Positions 29,139 to 37,197 of a DNA stretch of 64,000 bases are shown piece after piece; within the stretch, counting starts at the first letter, position 1, and every line of letters starts with the position of its first letter. Source of the stretch: Saprospiraceae bacterium (GTDB lineage: Bacteria > Bacteroidota > Bacteroidia > Chitinophagales > Saprospiraceae); NCBI GenBank assembly GCA_016715965.1, contig JADJXG010000001.1, forward strand, positions 2,113,501-2,177,500, read 5' to 3'. A model generated the notes under the pieces. That model ran no database searches. It saw only the letters and a list, made by a program, of their open reading frames with translations, and was not told where the DNA came from. The position numbers and the translations under genes are program-made.

Positions 29139-31299
29139 ATTCGTTTAGTAGTAGCAACAGATCGGGATACTCTGCCGCGTAATCAATCAACTGATTTTTT
29201 TCAAGGGGAATCCCCTCAATCATTGCAGTTATTTTTGTCTTACCCAATCCGGAATAACTTTTATTGTCCATCAAGGCAGAATTGTAGTCTTCGTAGATTC
29301 CCACATAATATTCTGATTTTTGGCTTTGATTTCTCCAAATGGAAAAATGGAAAAATTCATTGTTAATAAGCGGATGTTTAAAAATGAGAGATGATTCACC
29401 CAATTGGATGGTGTATTTTAGTCCGCCCAGTTTTTCAGTCACATCATTTTTATTTTGATTTTTCGGTTTGATGGAATGGCCAAATATTCCGGATATTTTT
29501 TGAACAAAAAAGAACTCAATCCTTTTATTGGGATTGTTGGCAATCTGACTGGAGTGGCTGGCAACAGGAAATTGGGTACCCAATGATATCACACTGATAC
29601 CTCTTGAATTTGATCCCATTGACTCCATTTTTTTTACCAGACTTTTTCCAAGGTTTTGTCCAAAATACAAATTGGTTTCTGCATTTACATTTTCATCGGA
29701 ATGCACCAAAATAATCAAATGAAAATCCCGATTTTCATTTAAGAACGCAACGAGGATTTCAACGGACTTAAGTATTGCAGGATCTTGTAAAAAATTTTCG
29801 TCCTTGTACCTGATTTCATAAAACGGAATATTTGATTCATTCGACGAGAAAACATTGCTCTTGGATGGATCAATTTTATTTGTTTTATTTTCAATAGGAT
29901 CACTGGAGGATTCTGTACCCAATGCGAGTTGCTCAATAGCTTGGTTTTCATATAGCTGACTTATATAGCTATCATATGGAAGTTCTGGTTGTTCACTCAA
30001 TTCTTCTTTAAATATGGCCAGATAAAGGTCCAGACCGCCTTGATTATTTGATTTGCGATCTGAGCTGAAGCTGGCACTGCTCCCATCCTGCAAAAGCCTG
30101 AAATACAAATCATCACCTGGACTATTGATTGGAATTCCGAGTTGGTTTCTCATACTCCATCCACGGGCTTCCCTGCTGTATTGATTGTAATATACATCGT
30201 AACCACCAATCGAGCTGCTTCCATTGTGTGAATAATACAAGGTACTTCCGTCGTTGGCCAGATAGGGATGGATTTCATCAAAAGGGCTATTAATTTTACT
30301 TCCCAGGTTGACGGGTTCAGTCCATTTGTTTTTTCTGAAAACACTCAAATACAAATCTTTTCCCCCATAACCCCCAATCCGGTCGCTGCTAAAAATCATC
30401 AAACTATCCTGGTAGATGCTAAAATCATGGTCTCCCAATTCGGGTCTCAGGGGTGATTGGAAGTTTGCAAATTCAAAACGGTATGGATTGTTTGACAATG
30501 TATCCGTTAATATTTTTCCTTTTTCTCTGTCCCAGGTTTGTAAGAATAAAATGGATTTGCCATTTGAACCAATATGGCACAATACATCTTCGTAATTGCT
30601 GTTGACATATTGATTGAGCCAGTTCTTCTGAGTGACTTGAGTGCTATCCGGATGAATGACATAGATGTCTGCCCGCAATCTGCCAGATTGCTGATCCAGC
30701 CTTCCAACATCATTTCTCTTGCCTCCTTTGTTGTCAGCTCTTATAGCGCTGTAGTAAAAAGTATGGGGCTGACTGATGCTGGCATAAGATTTATATTCAT
30801 CATAATTGGTATTTACTTTTTCAGAAAGCGGTTGGACAATAGCAGTCGTTTTTCGTTTGCTTAGAAAAATACCATTGACACATTGACTGATTTGTGCTTG
30901 GACTTGTGGGATATTTAGGTCCTTAGGCTCAAGTAGGCGAACATATTTCTTGTAAAAATCTATGGCTGTTCGAAACTTGAATTGATGTTGGTAGATTTGA
31001 GCAAGGGTCAACAAGGATTGCTTTTTGTACTTTTTGTGATCTGTTAGTTTAAGAAAGTATTTTTCAGAAGCTTCCAACTGATTGGCATGCCAAAAAATAT
31101 TGGCGCATTCGAATAAATTTTTCTTGGATTTTATCTTTTCAGCATCATAAGATTCAATCAATTTTGCAGCTTCCGGATAATTCCCCATCCTGCCTTGTTT
31201 TTGTGCTTTTTGGAAATCTTTTGAAAACGATTGAGAGGTTCCATGCAATATTGCACAACAAAGAATGACCAAAGCCATCAAAATTTTGAAGAAACCCAT
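29125..31299 (-). CDS. PorE-like envelope protein: TPR, PD40 propeller, OmpA-C, SPOR-like tail
   Basis: 724 residues. Signal peptide MALVILCCAILHGTS|Q. TPR region ~25-165 (GNYPEAAKLIESYDAE, SLLTLAQIYQHQFKFRTAID). PD40/WD40-like propeller ~180-440, with LMIFSSDRIGGYGGKDLYLS, LYYSHNGSSSIGGYDVYYN and ASFSSDRKSNNQGGLDLYLA. OmpA-like domain ~510-610 ending NNPNKRIEFFF, the peptidoglycan-binding position. C-terminal ~640-724 has a SPOR-like pattern (YYVGIYEDYNSALMD). The TPR-propeller-OmpA order resembles PorE, which anchors T9SS components to peptidoglycan, but PorE has a regulatory domain where this protein has linker, and the tail differs. It starts 11 bp after the E2 gene. Confidence 0.8.
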   Translation of the reverse strand: MGFFKILMALVILCCAILHGTSQSFSKDFQKAQKQGRMGNYPEAAKLIESYDAEKIKSKKNLFECANIFWHANQLEASEKYFLKLTDHKKYKKQSLLTLAQIYQHQFKFRTAIDFYKKYVRLLEPKDLNIPQVQAQISQCVNGIFLSKRKTTAIVQPLSEKVNTNYDEYKSYASISQPHTFYYSAIRADNKGGKRNDVGRLDQQSGRLRADIYVIHPDSTQVTQKNWLNQYVNSNYEDVLCHIGSNGKSILFLQTWDREKGKILTDTLSNNPYRFEFANFQSPLRPELGDHDFSIYQDSLMIFSSDRIGGYGGKDLYLSVFRKNKWTEPVNLGSKINSPFDEIHPYLANDGSTLYYSHNGSSSIGGYDVYYNQYSREARGWSMRNQLGIPINSPGDDLYFRLLQDGSSASFSSDRKSNNQGGLDLYLAIFKEELSEQPELPYDSYISQLYENQAIEQLALGTESSSDPIENKTNKIDPSKSNVFSSNESNIPFYEIRYKDENFLQDPAILKSVEILVAFLNENRDFHLIILVHSDENVNAETNLYFGQNLGKSLVKKMESMGSNSRGISVISLGTQFPVASHSSQIANNPNKRIEFFFVQKISGIFGHSIKPKNQNKNDVTEKLGGLKYTIQLGESSLIFKHPLINNEFFHFSIWRNQSQKSEYYVGIYEDYNSALMDNKSYSGLGKTKITAMIEGIPLEKNQLIDYAAEYPDLLLLLNEYVKD

Positions 31300-31310
31300 G
31301 TATTGAAGGC

Positions 31311-32624
31311 TCAGATTTCAAGAGACAAGTCAAATGCTTCCAAATAATCCCCAACCCTTCTCAAAAATTTACCACCAAGTGAACCATCTACAACCCTGTG
31401 GTCATAGGACAAAGAAAGAAACATCATGTGACGGATACCTATCACATCTCCAGTAGGTGTTTCTATCACTGCAGGTTTCTTCTGGATGGTGCCGGTGGCC
31501 ATAATCGCCACCTGTGGTTGATTGATAATCGGCGTACCCATCACATTGCCAAAACTTCCAACATTGGTCAGTGTAAAAGTGCCATCTTGAATTTCATCCG
31601 GCTTTAATTTGTTTTGTCTGGCTCGATCTGCCAAATCATTTACGGCAAAGGTCAATCCTAAAAGATTCAGCCTGTCCGCATTTTTAATGACCGGAACAAT
31701 TAGATTGCCACTGGGTAAAGCTGCAGCCATTCCAATATTGATGTCAAATTTTCGGATGATGGTTTGGCCGTTGACCGATACATTGATCATTGGAAAATCT
31801 TTGATCGCTTTTGCCACAGCTTCTATAAAAATAGGCGTGAAAGTTATTTTTTGTTGGTATTTCTTTTGAAACGGGTCTTTGATTTTTTCGCGCCACAGAA
31901 CTGCGTGGGTCATGTCCACTTCGACAAAAGAAGTGACATGAGGAGATGTTTGTTTGCTCATCACCATATGTTCTGAAATCATTTTCCTCATGCGGTCCAT
32001 TTCGATGATTTCAAACTGTCCACTGACTGATGAACTAGCTACAGAGACAGGGGTTTGCGTTTGCATGGTTTTTGGAGATAGCGATTCCGCAACAGGGCTT
32101 GTCTTGGCTCCTTCCATCCATTGGATCACATCTCTTTTGGTGACCCTGCCTCCTGCGCCAGTTCCCTGGATCTGATCGAGTTGGGATTGAGAAATGTTTT
32201 CCTGTTTTGCAATATTTTTGACAAGTGGCGAATAAAATCTTCCTTCCACAGAATGGATTACAGTGGAGCTGATTACTGGTGTTTCCACAGTTTTCTCGAT
32301 CGCCGGGGGCTGAGCGGTACTTGGTGACACTTTGGGTTCTTCCTGAACAATGGTGGCGGGCTGTTGATCTCCGGCAGCTTTTTGATCTGTTTCAATATAA
32401 GCAATGACTTTTCCAACAGCCACTACCTCATTTTCCTTAAACAAAATTTGTGATACAACACCCTGTACAGGGGATGGAATTTCACTGTCCACTTTGTCTG
32501 TTGCAATCTCCAGAATGGTTTCATCCAATTGGACAACATCGCCTTCTTTTTTTAACCATTTAAGGATGGTTGCTTCGATGATACTTTCACCCATCTTGGG
32601 CATAACCAATTCTATCTTTGCCAT
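31311..32624 (-). CDS. 2-oxoacid dehydrogenase E2 component (dihydrolipoamide acyltransferase)
   Basis: 437 residues. Lipoyl domain ~1-78 with the lipoylated lysine in ATDKVDSE (Lys44); Ala/Pro-rich linker; peripheral-subunit-binding domain ~130-175 (YSPLVKNIAKQENIS, GTGAGGRVTKRDV); catalytic acyltransferase domain ~205-437 with the active site DHRVVDG near the C-terminus. It transfers an acyl group from lipoamide to CoA. Whether it belongs to the pyruvate, 2-oxoglutarate or branched-chain complex is not decided by the sequence seen; no E1 or E3 gene is adjacent. A branched-chain or succinyl type is plausible because there is a single lipoyl domain. It is first in the operon with the PorE-like and methyltransferase genes. 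Confidence 0.93.
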   Translation of the reverse strand: MAKIELVMPKMGESIIEATILKWLKKEGDVVQLDETILEIATDKVDSEIPSPVQGVVSQILFKENEVVAVGKVIAYIETDQKAAGDQQPATIVQEEPKVSPSTAQPPAIEKTVETPVISSTVIHSVEGRFYSPLVKNIAKQENISQSQLDQIQGTGAGGRVTKRDVIQWMEGAKTSPVAESLSPKTMQTQTPVSVASSSVSGQFEIIEMDRMRKMISEHMVMSKQTSPHVTSFVEVDMTHAVLWREKIKDPFQKKYQQKITFTPIFIEAVAKAIKDFPMINVSVNGQTIIRKFDINIGMAAALPSGNLIVPVIKNADRLNLLGLTFAVNDLADRARQNKLKPDEIQDGTFTLTNVGSFGNVMGTPIINQPQVAIMATGTIQKKPAVIETPTGDVIGIRHMMFLSLSYDHRVVDGSLGGKFLRRVGDYLEAFDLSLEI

Positions 32625-32679
32625 ATTTGATTGCTCTTATAAACTACAATAGAGAATATCAGGAGGTTTCCTTTCGGTG

Positions 32680-32687
32680 CAAAGTTA
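32680..32687 (-). promoter_or_regulatory. -7 box TAACTTTG before the E2 gene
   Basis: The reverse complement of 32680-32687 is TAACTTTG, matching TAnnTTTG, which would give a ~50-nt leader to the E2 start at 32624. No -33 TTTG lies at 19-21 nt. Confidence 0.4.
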
Positions 32688-32800
32688 ATGATTTTAAGTA
32701 GAACACATCCTCCGAAATCATCTCTTTGCCTCTTCGCAAAGATTCACGAGTCTATATTATAAAATACTGAAAGACAAGTCTTAAGATAGAAAGCCAAAAC

Positions 32801-34060
32801 TTACCTCATATCTTGCAACAACCATTTTCTGGCAAGTAGCAATCCCATGGTAGCGGCGCGTTCGATGTTTCTGGTTCTGTCTTTACCCAACTGTAGTTTT
32901 TGACAAAGGACATGGTCCCTGTTTCCCGCTGCAATCCAGATGGTTCCCACCGGATTTTCTACTGTTCCACCGTCAGGACCTGCAATGCCCGTGCTTGCCA
33001 CAGCCAGATCCACCTCCAAATGCATACAGGCTCCTTTCACCATTTCACGGACTGTTTGTTCGCTTACCACACCGTATTGAGTCAATGTCTGCTGCTGAAC
33101 TCCAAGTATATTTTTCTTCAATGTTTCTGAATAAGTCACCGCAGATCCGCAAAAATAGGCAGAAGACCCCGGGATAGCGGTTATCATTTGAGCCATCATG
33201 CCTCCTGTGCAACTTTCTGCCGTACCGATCCAAAGATTTCTATCTTTCAGCATTTGACCCAAAATCCAGGATAGGTTTTGATCATCGGTACCCAAGACGA
33301 AGTCGCCCAATCTGTTCTTGATGATTTGGACATATTGGAGGAGCTCGTTTTCTAACATTGAAGTGGATTCGTGATTTCCCGAAAGTCTCAGCCTGACCAT
33401 ACCAGTCCCTGGCAAATAGGCCAGCTGGATATAATTGGGCATGTCTGTTAACAGTGGTTCAATTTGATGGGCAATCTCAGATTCTCCTATCCCCGCAGTC
33501 AGCACAGTGGTTTGTCGGTATTGAGCCGCAAGTTCAAATTTTGAAATCCTTGGGATTACCCCATGTTTCATGATGTATTCCATTTCATAGGGCACTCCGG
33601 GCATGACCACCCAGTGGATTCCTCTGTGCTCCATCCACAAACCGACGGCAGTGCCAAGCTTATTGTCTAAAATCTGAGCATTGGAAGGCAACCAACACTG
33701 CTGGACATGCATGTCTCTTATTTCAACTTTGTATCTGTCCAGAATTTCTTTTAAATGAGTGTACGCCTGTTCGTTGTATTTCAATTCGACGCCTAAAAAT
33801 TCAGCAATGACTTTTTTCGTAATGTCATCCTTGGTGGGACCCAATCCACCGGTAATAAGGACCAAATCAGAATGGCGCGACGCTTCTTGCATGGCGTATA
33901 GGATTTCTTCGCGCTTGTCAGCGATGCACCATCTTCTGGACACAGCCAAGCCAATGGCTGAAAGCATTTGTCCCATGATGGCTGAATTGCTGTCAATCAC
34001 CTGACCAATAAGCAATTCATCGCCAATGGTGATGATAGATACATTCAATGGGTTATTCAT
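32801..34060 (-). CDS. cinA: CinA family nicotinamide-nucleotide amidohydrolase / ADP-ribose pyrophosphatase-like protein
   Basis: 419 residues from the ATG at 34060 (MNNPLNVSIITIGDELLIGQ), the usual CinA length; the frame extends to a GTG at 34123 that would add 21 non-conserved residues. The N-terminal MoaB/MogA-like domain (~1-170) has GDELLIGQVIDSNS and TGGLGPTKDDITK. The C-terminal PncC-type domain (~255-415) has AESCTGGMMAQMIT and ASTGIAGPDGGTVENPVGT. Members deamidate nicotinamide mononucleotide to nicotinate mononucleotide in pyridine nucleotide salvage. The gene is divergent from the DUF4956 operon. Confidence 0.93.
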   Translation of the reverse strand: MNNPLNVSIITIGDELLIGQVIDSNSAIMGQMLSAIGLAVSRRWCIADKREEILYAMQEASRHSDLVLITGGLGPTKDDITKKVIAEFLGVELKYNEQAYTHLKEILDRYKVEIRDMHVQQCWLPSNAQILDNKLGTAVGLWMEHRGIHWVVMPGVPYEMEYIMKHGVIPRISKFELAAQYRQTTVLTAGIGESEIAHQIEPLLTDMPNYIQLAYLPGTGMVRLRLSGNHESTSMLENELLQYVQIIKNRLGDFVLGTDDQNLSWILGQMLKDRNLWIGTAESCTGGMMAQMITAIPGSSAYFCGSAVTYSETLKKNILGVQQQTLTQYGVVSEQTVREMVKGACMHLEVDLAVASTGIAGPDGGTVENPVGTIWIAAGNRDHVLCQKLQLGKDRTRNIERAATMGLLLARKWLLQDMR

Positions 34061-34177
34061 TTGAAGGATTTGCTGCAAAGATGGATAAATTGCCCCATTC
34101 TTTTTTGAATTGCCCTCGGGCACATGGGATGATAACCCAGAATAACAAAATGTTAAATTAATATGAAATCGATGCAG

Positions 34178-34185
34178 TACATTTG
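34178..34185 (+). promoter_or_regulatory. -7 box TACATTTG for the DUF4956 operon
   Basis: TACATTTG matches TAnnTTTG and lies 38 bp before the ATG at 34224. A weak -33 candidate (GTTA, 34152-34155) sits 22 nt upstream. It would drive the four genes to 40011. Confidence 0.45.
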
Positions 34186-34223
34186 AGCCCGTTCTGCTTT
34201 ATCATTTCTAGAGCAACTGGAGC

Positions 34224-34919
34224 ATGCAGGAATTTTTAACATTGTACAAGAACGTAGAAAATCCGACCCTGTCAATGGTGTTGTTGACTTTTTTGCTATC
34301 GTTTGTTTTATCTGGTTTGGTGGCCTTCACCTACCAAAAAACAAGCAACATTAGCATCAAGTCCTTAAATTACATACAGGCTTTGGTGTTATCTTCTGTG
34401 GTAGCTACCATGATTATGCAGGCCATTGGAGACAATGTGGCCGTTGGACTTGGCATGATTGGAGCACTTACCATCATTCAGTTTAGAACCACTTTTAGGG
34501 ATCCAAGAGACATCATTTTTATGTTTGCATGTTTGGGGATTGGAATTGCCTGCGGGGTATTTGGCTTTTTTATAGCCGTCACCGGTGGATTGATTTTTTG
34601 CCTGATTGCCATCCTCCTTAGATTCAGTCCATTTCATAAAGGGAATCATGTGGTTTGGGAATTGAGATTGAAAGGACCGGAGAGTTGTTTTGAAAATGAT
34701 TTTCATGAAATATTGGAGCGCTTTACCAAACGATATGACCTAGATCAGCTTTGGCCCGATATAGACAAAACTTCCGGCACAAAATTATTGGAAATGGAAC
34801 TCAAAATTTTACTCAGAGATGACAATGCTTACAAGGAATTAATTGCAGCATTGGAAAAAAAGGGGATCCTTACCAGAAAATGGAGTAGATTGGGTGAATC
34901 TGCCAATGACATTAATTAA
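34224..34919 (+). CDS. DUF4956 inner membrane protein
   Basis: 231 residues: four hydrophobic segments in the first ~140 residues (VLLTFLLSFVLSGLVAFTY; ALVLSSVVATMIMQAIGDNV; AVGLGMIGALTIIQFRTTF; FACLGIGIACGVFGFFIAV), then a soluble ~90-residue domain. The core GMIGALTIIQFRTTFRDPRD is the DUF4956 signature. Function is unknown; homologues often sit beside VTC-like polyphosphate polymerase or CotH genes, which are absent here. Its stop shares one base with the start of the HlyD-like gene (TAATG), so the two products are probably made in fixed ratio. It is the only integral inner-membrane component of this operon. Confidence 0.88.
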   Translation: MQEFLTLYKNVENPTLSMVLLTFLLSFVLSGLVAFTYQKTSNISIKSLNYIQALVLSSVVATMIMQAIGDNVAVGLGMIGALTIIQFRTTFRDPRDIIFMFACLGIGIACGVFGFFIAVTGGLIFCLIAILLRFSPFHKGNHVVWELRLKGPESCFENDFHEILERFTKRYDLDQLWPDIDKTSGTKLLEMELKILLRDDNAYKELIAALEKKGILTRKWSRLGESANDIN

Positions 34920-35929
34920 TGCATTTAATGAAGATCAACGCCATAGTTATTTCCTGGTTTTTAGCCATCCTTGGTATCATTTATATTTACAATCAAATGA
35001 TGGGTTTGAGCCAAACTCATTTTTTTGGAAGCACCGAAGCGGAAGAAATACAGGTCAAACCCGAGTTTGATGGAAGAATTAAACAAATCCATGTGAATCC
35101 CGGACAAACGGTGCGTCAAGGCGATACATTGTTGGTGCTGGAAGTTTTTGATTTTGACAAAAGAAAAGCGGATCTTAACCAACAAATTCAAATGGCTGAG
35201 TTTGCCAATCGCGTTGATCAGAACATCAATACCCAGGAGAAGAAAATTCTGGAAGCAGAATATCGATACAAACTCAGTGAACTTCAAAATGAGCTGAGTG
35301 AATTAGAACAGCAAGCCGGCATTCAGAAAGAACTCAAAAACAAAGTATCGTCTGTGTTTGATCTCAAAAGCAATGGACAATCCTCCTTGTTGCAAACAGA
35401 AATGGAAGGTATCCGGAAACAAATCAAAGATCTTGAGACTGAGAAAAGTGCCAGAATGGCGGCCATTGATCAGTTTGCATACAAAAAATCAGGAGGGCAT
35501 CGCGCCTATCTTAATGCACAGAAATCCGAAATGAATTTTCTGGATCAGGAATATCAAAATCGATACATCCTATCTACTTTAAATGGAATGATTGGTGAAT
35601 TTTATTTTCATCCTGGTGATTTTATCGATTCTCGTTCTGTCATTTTTTCCATTACTTCTTCCAAACCTTCAAAAGTAAAAGCCTTTCTGCCGGAAAGTTC
35701 AGAGTTGATTCCTCAAATAGGCAGGAAAGTGTTTTTGCAATCTTCTTATAGAACCGAAGTTTCAGATAGCGGCGCGATCATTTATGTTTATCCGACCATC
35801 TCCGAATTGCCTTACAGACTAAGAAAAATTCCGGAAATGAGAGCATACGGCAGAGAGCTGTATATCGCTCTCCCACCGGACAATCCATTCTTCGTTGGTG
35901 AAAAAGTGAGAATAGACCTCATTCCCTGA
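34919..35929 (+). CDS. HlyD-like periplasmic adaptor (membrane fusion protein)
   Basis: 336 residues. One N-terminal membrane anchor (~5-27, INAIVISWFLAILGIIYIYN); a split biotinyl-lipoyl domain whose first half is QVKPEFDGRIKQIHVNPGQT and second half LSTLNGMIGEFYFHPGDFID; a coiled-coil hairpin (~70-200, many heptads of Leu/Ile/Glu/Lys); and a C-terminal beta-barrel region. Family members bridge an inner membrane transporter to an outer membrane channel. Here no ABC, RND or MFS pump is encoded beside it; the only inner membrane partner is the DUF4956 protein. It is followed 4 bp later by the TolC-like gene. Confidence 0.85.
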   Translation: MHLMKINAIVISWFLAILGIIYIYNQMMGLSQTHFFGSTEAEEIQVKPEFDGRIKQIHVNPGQTVRQGDTLLVLEVFDFDKRKADLNQQIQMAEFANRVDQNINTQEKKILEAEYRYKLSELQNELSELEQQAGIQKELKNKVSSVFDLKSNGQSSLLQTEMEGIRKQIKDLETEKSARMAAIDQFAYKKSGGHRAYLNAQKSEMNFLDQEYQNRYILSTLNGMIGEFYFHPGDFIDSRSVIFSITSSKPSKVKAFLPESSELIPQIGRKVFLQSSYRTEVSDSGAIIYVYPTISELPYRLRKIPEMRAYGRELYIALPPDNPFFVGEKVRIDLIP

Positions 35930-35933
35930 CGAT

Positions 35934-37190
35934 ATGTACAGATTGATTTCAGCATTCATTGCAAGCTTTTTGTTTTACTGCATGTTGCATTCCCAGGCCC
36001 AACAAACTTTTTCAAATGAGCTATTGTCCAGCTACAGGCATCACCTCTCATGGAAACAATCCCTTGATAAAATATCTTTCCAACAAAACCAACATTTTAC
36101 GACTCCATGGCTCAGGGATCTGGATGTGCAATATGGCAATCGCGATGCATTTTTAATTGACAATTTATTTTCTCTCCGCTTCAACTCCAATAATTTCCGT
36201 GAATGGGGTCAGTATCAAAAATTTCAAGACGCACAAAACAAGCTACTGAAAGAAGAGTCCATGTCCTTGTTGAAAGAATTGTTGCTGCAGCGATATCAAC
36301 TTTGTCTGGAATTTGCAAATTATTCTACAAAAACCATCTGGTTGGATAGCTTAAATCAACTTGCCGACTTGCGCATCCATACAATGATTCAATCGTTGGG
36401 CAATGATAAAAAATGGAACTTTTCAGACATCGTCAAACAAGCTGCTGATAAAGATAAATGGAAACGCGACTCCATCGAAAATCAATTGAAATATGCAGAA
36501 ATTGTTCAACAACTACAAAGCTTGGGGGTAACCATCTGGGATATTTCTTCCGAGAAAGACCAATGGATAAATGCAGAAGACATTCGACTTCTTTTGACTC
36601 AAAACAGAGAAGTGGAATGGAGGTCGCAATCCGCCCTGGAAAAAGAACAGGAACTAAATGTTTTGAAAGTAGAAAAAGACCTTCAAATAAAACGCGAAAA
36701 AGAGTGGAATGGATTCCTTCAATTTGGCCTGAGAGACTACAGCAACAGAGAAACTTTTGAAGAAAAATTCTTCACCAGAGTGGGTCTGACATTGCCGCTG
36801 GGTGGATTGCCCAACCGAAGGAGAAATGCACTGGATCTGGAAATATTCGAGATAAAAGACCGGATCACACTTTCTGATAGCATTCGCTCCTGGAATATCA
36901 ATCGTTGGAAAAATTTGCTGAGATCCCAATTGGTTCAATACGATCAGATCCGTCAAAGTGAAGAAAATAAAATGATTTCCAAATTTCTTCAATCTGAGAT
37001 CCTGATGCAGGAAATGCCAGCAGATGAAATCATTTATTTGCAAATCAGAAAACTCGAATGGCAACTTGATTTGTGGGAGTTGGAGATGTCTATTCTCTCC
37101 AACTACATCGAGATGTTGCATGATGCTGATGCATTAATATCCATGCCTCTTCGCAACCATTTGACAAAGAGAGCTGTTCCATTGCATTAA
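35934..37190 (+). CDS. TolC-like outer membrane protein (divergent)
   Basis: 418 residues. Signal peptide FIASFLFYCMLHSQA|Q with mature Gln. Mostly long helices with coiled-coil character (~70-230 and ~275-400), interrupted by beta-like segments (FTTPWLRDLDVQYGNRDAFL; FLQFGLRDYSNRETF; FTRVGLTLPLGGLPNRRRNA). The last of these, followed by a long helix, resembles the second half of outer membrane efflux proteins. Similarity to classical OEP domains is weak, so the call rests partly on its position after a HlyD-like gene. It lies 7 bp upstream of the large barrel gene. Confidence 0.6.
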   Translation: MYRLISAFIASFLFYCMLHSQAQQTFSNELLSSYRHHLSWKQSLDKISFQQNQHFTTPWLRDLDVQYGNRDAFLIDNLFSLRFNSNNFREWGQYQKFQDAQNKLLKEESMSLLKELLLQRYQLCLEFANYSTKTIWLDSLNQLADLRIHTMIQSLGNDKKWNFSDIVKQAADKDKWKRDSIENQLKYAEIVQQLQSLGVTIWDISSEKDQWINAEDIRLLLTQNREVEWRSQSALEKEQELNVLKVEKDLQIKREKEWNGFLQFGLRDYSNRETFEEKFFTRVGLTLPLGGLPNRRRNALDLEIFEIKDRITLSDSIRSWNINRWKNLLRSQLVQYDQIRQSEENKMISKFLQSEILMQEMPADEIIYLQIRKLEWQLDLWELEMSILSNYIEMLHDADALISMPLRNHLTKRAVPLH

Positions 37191-37197
37191 TTTTTAT

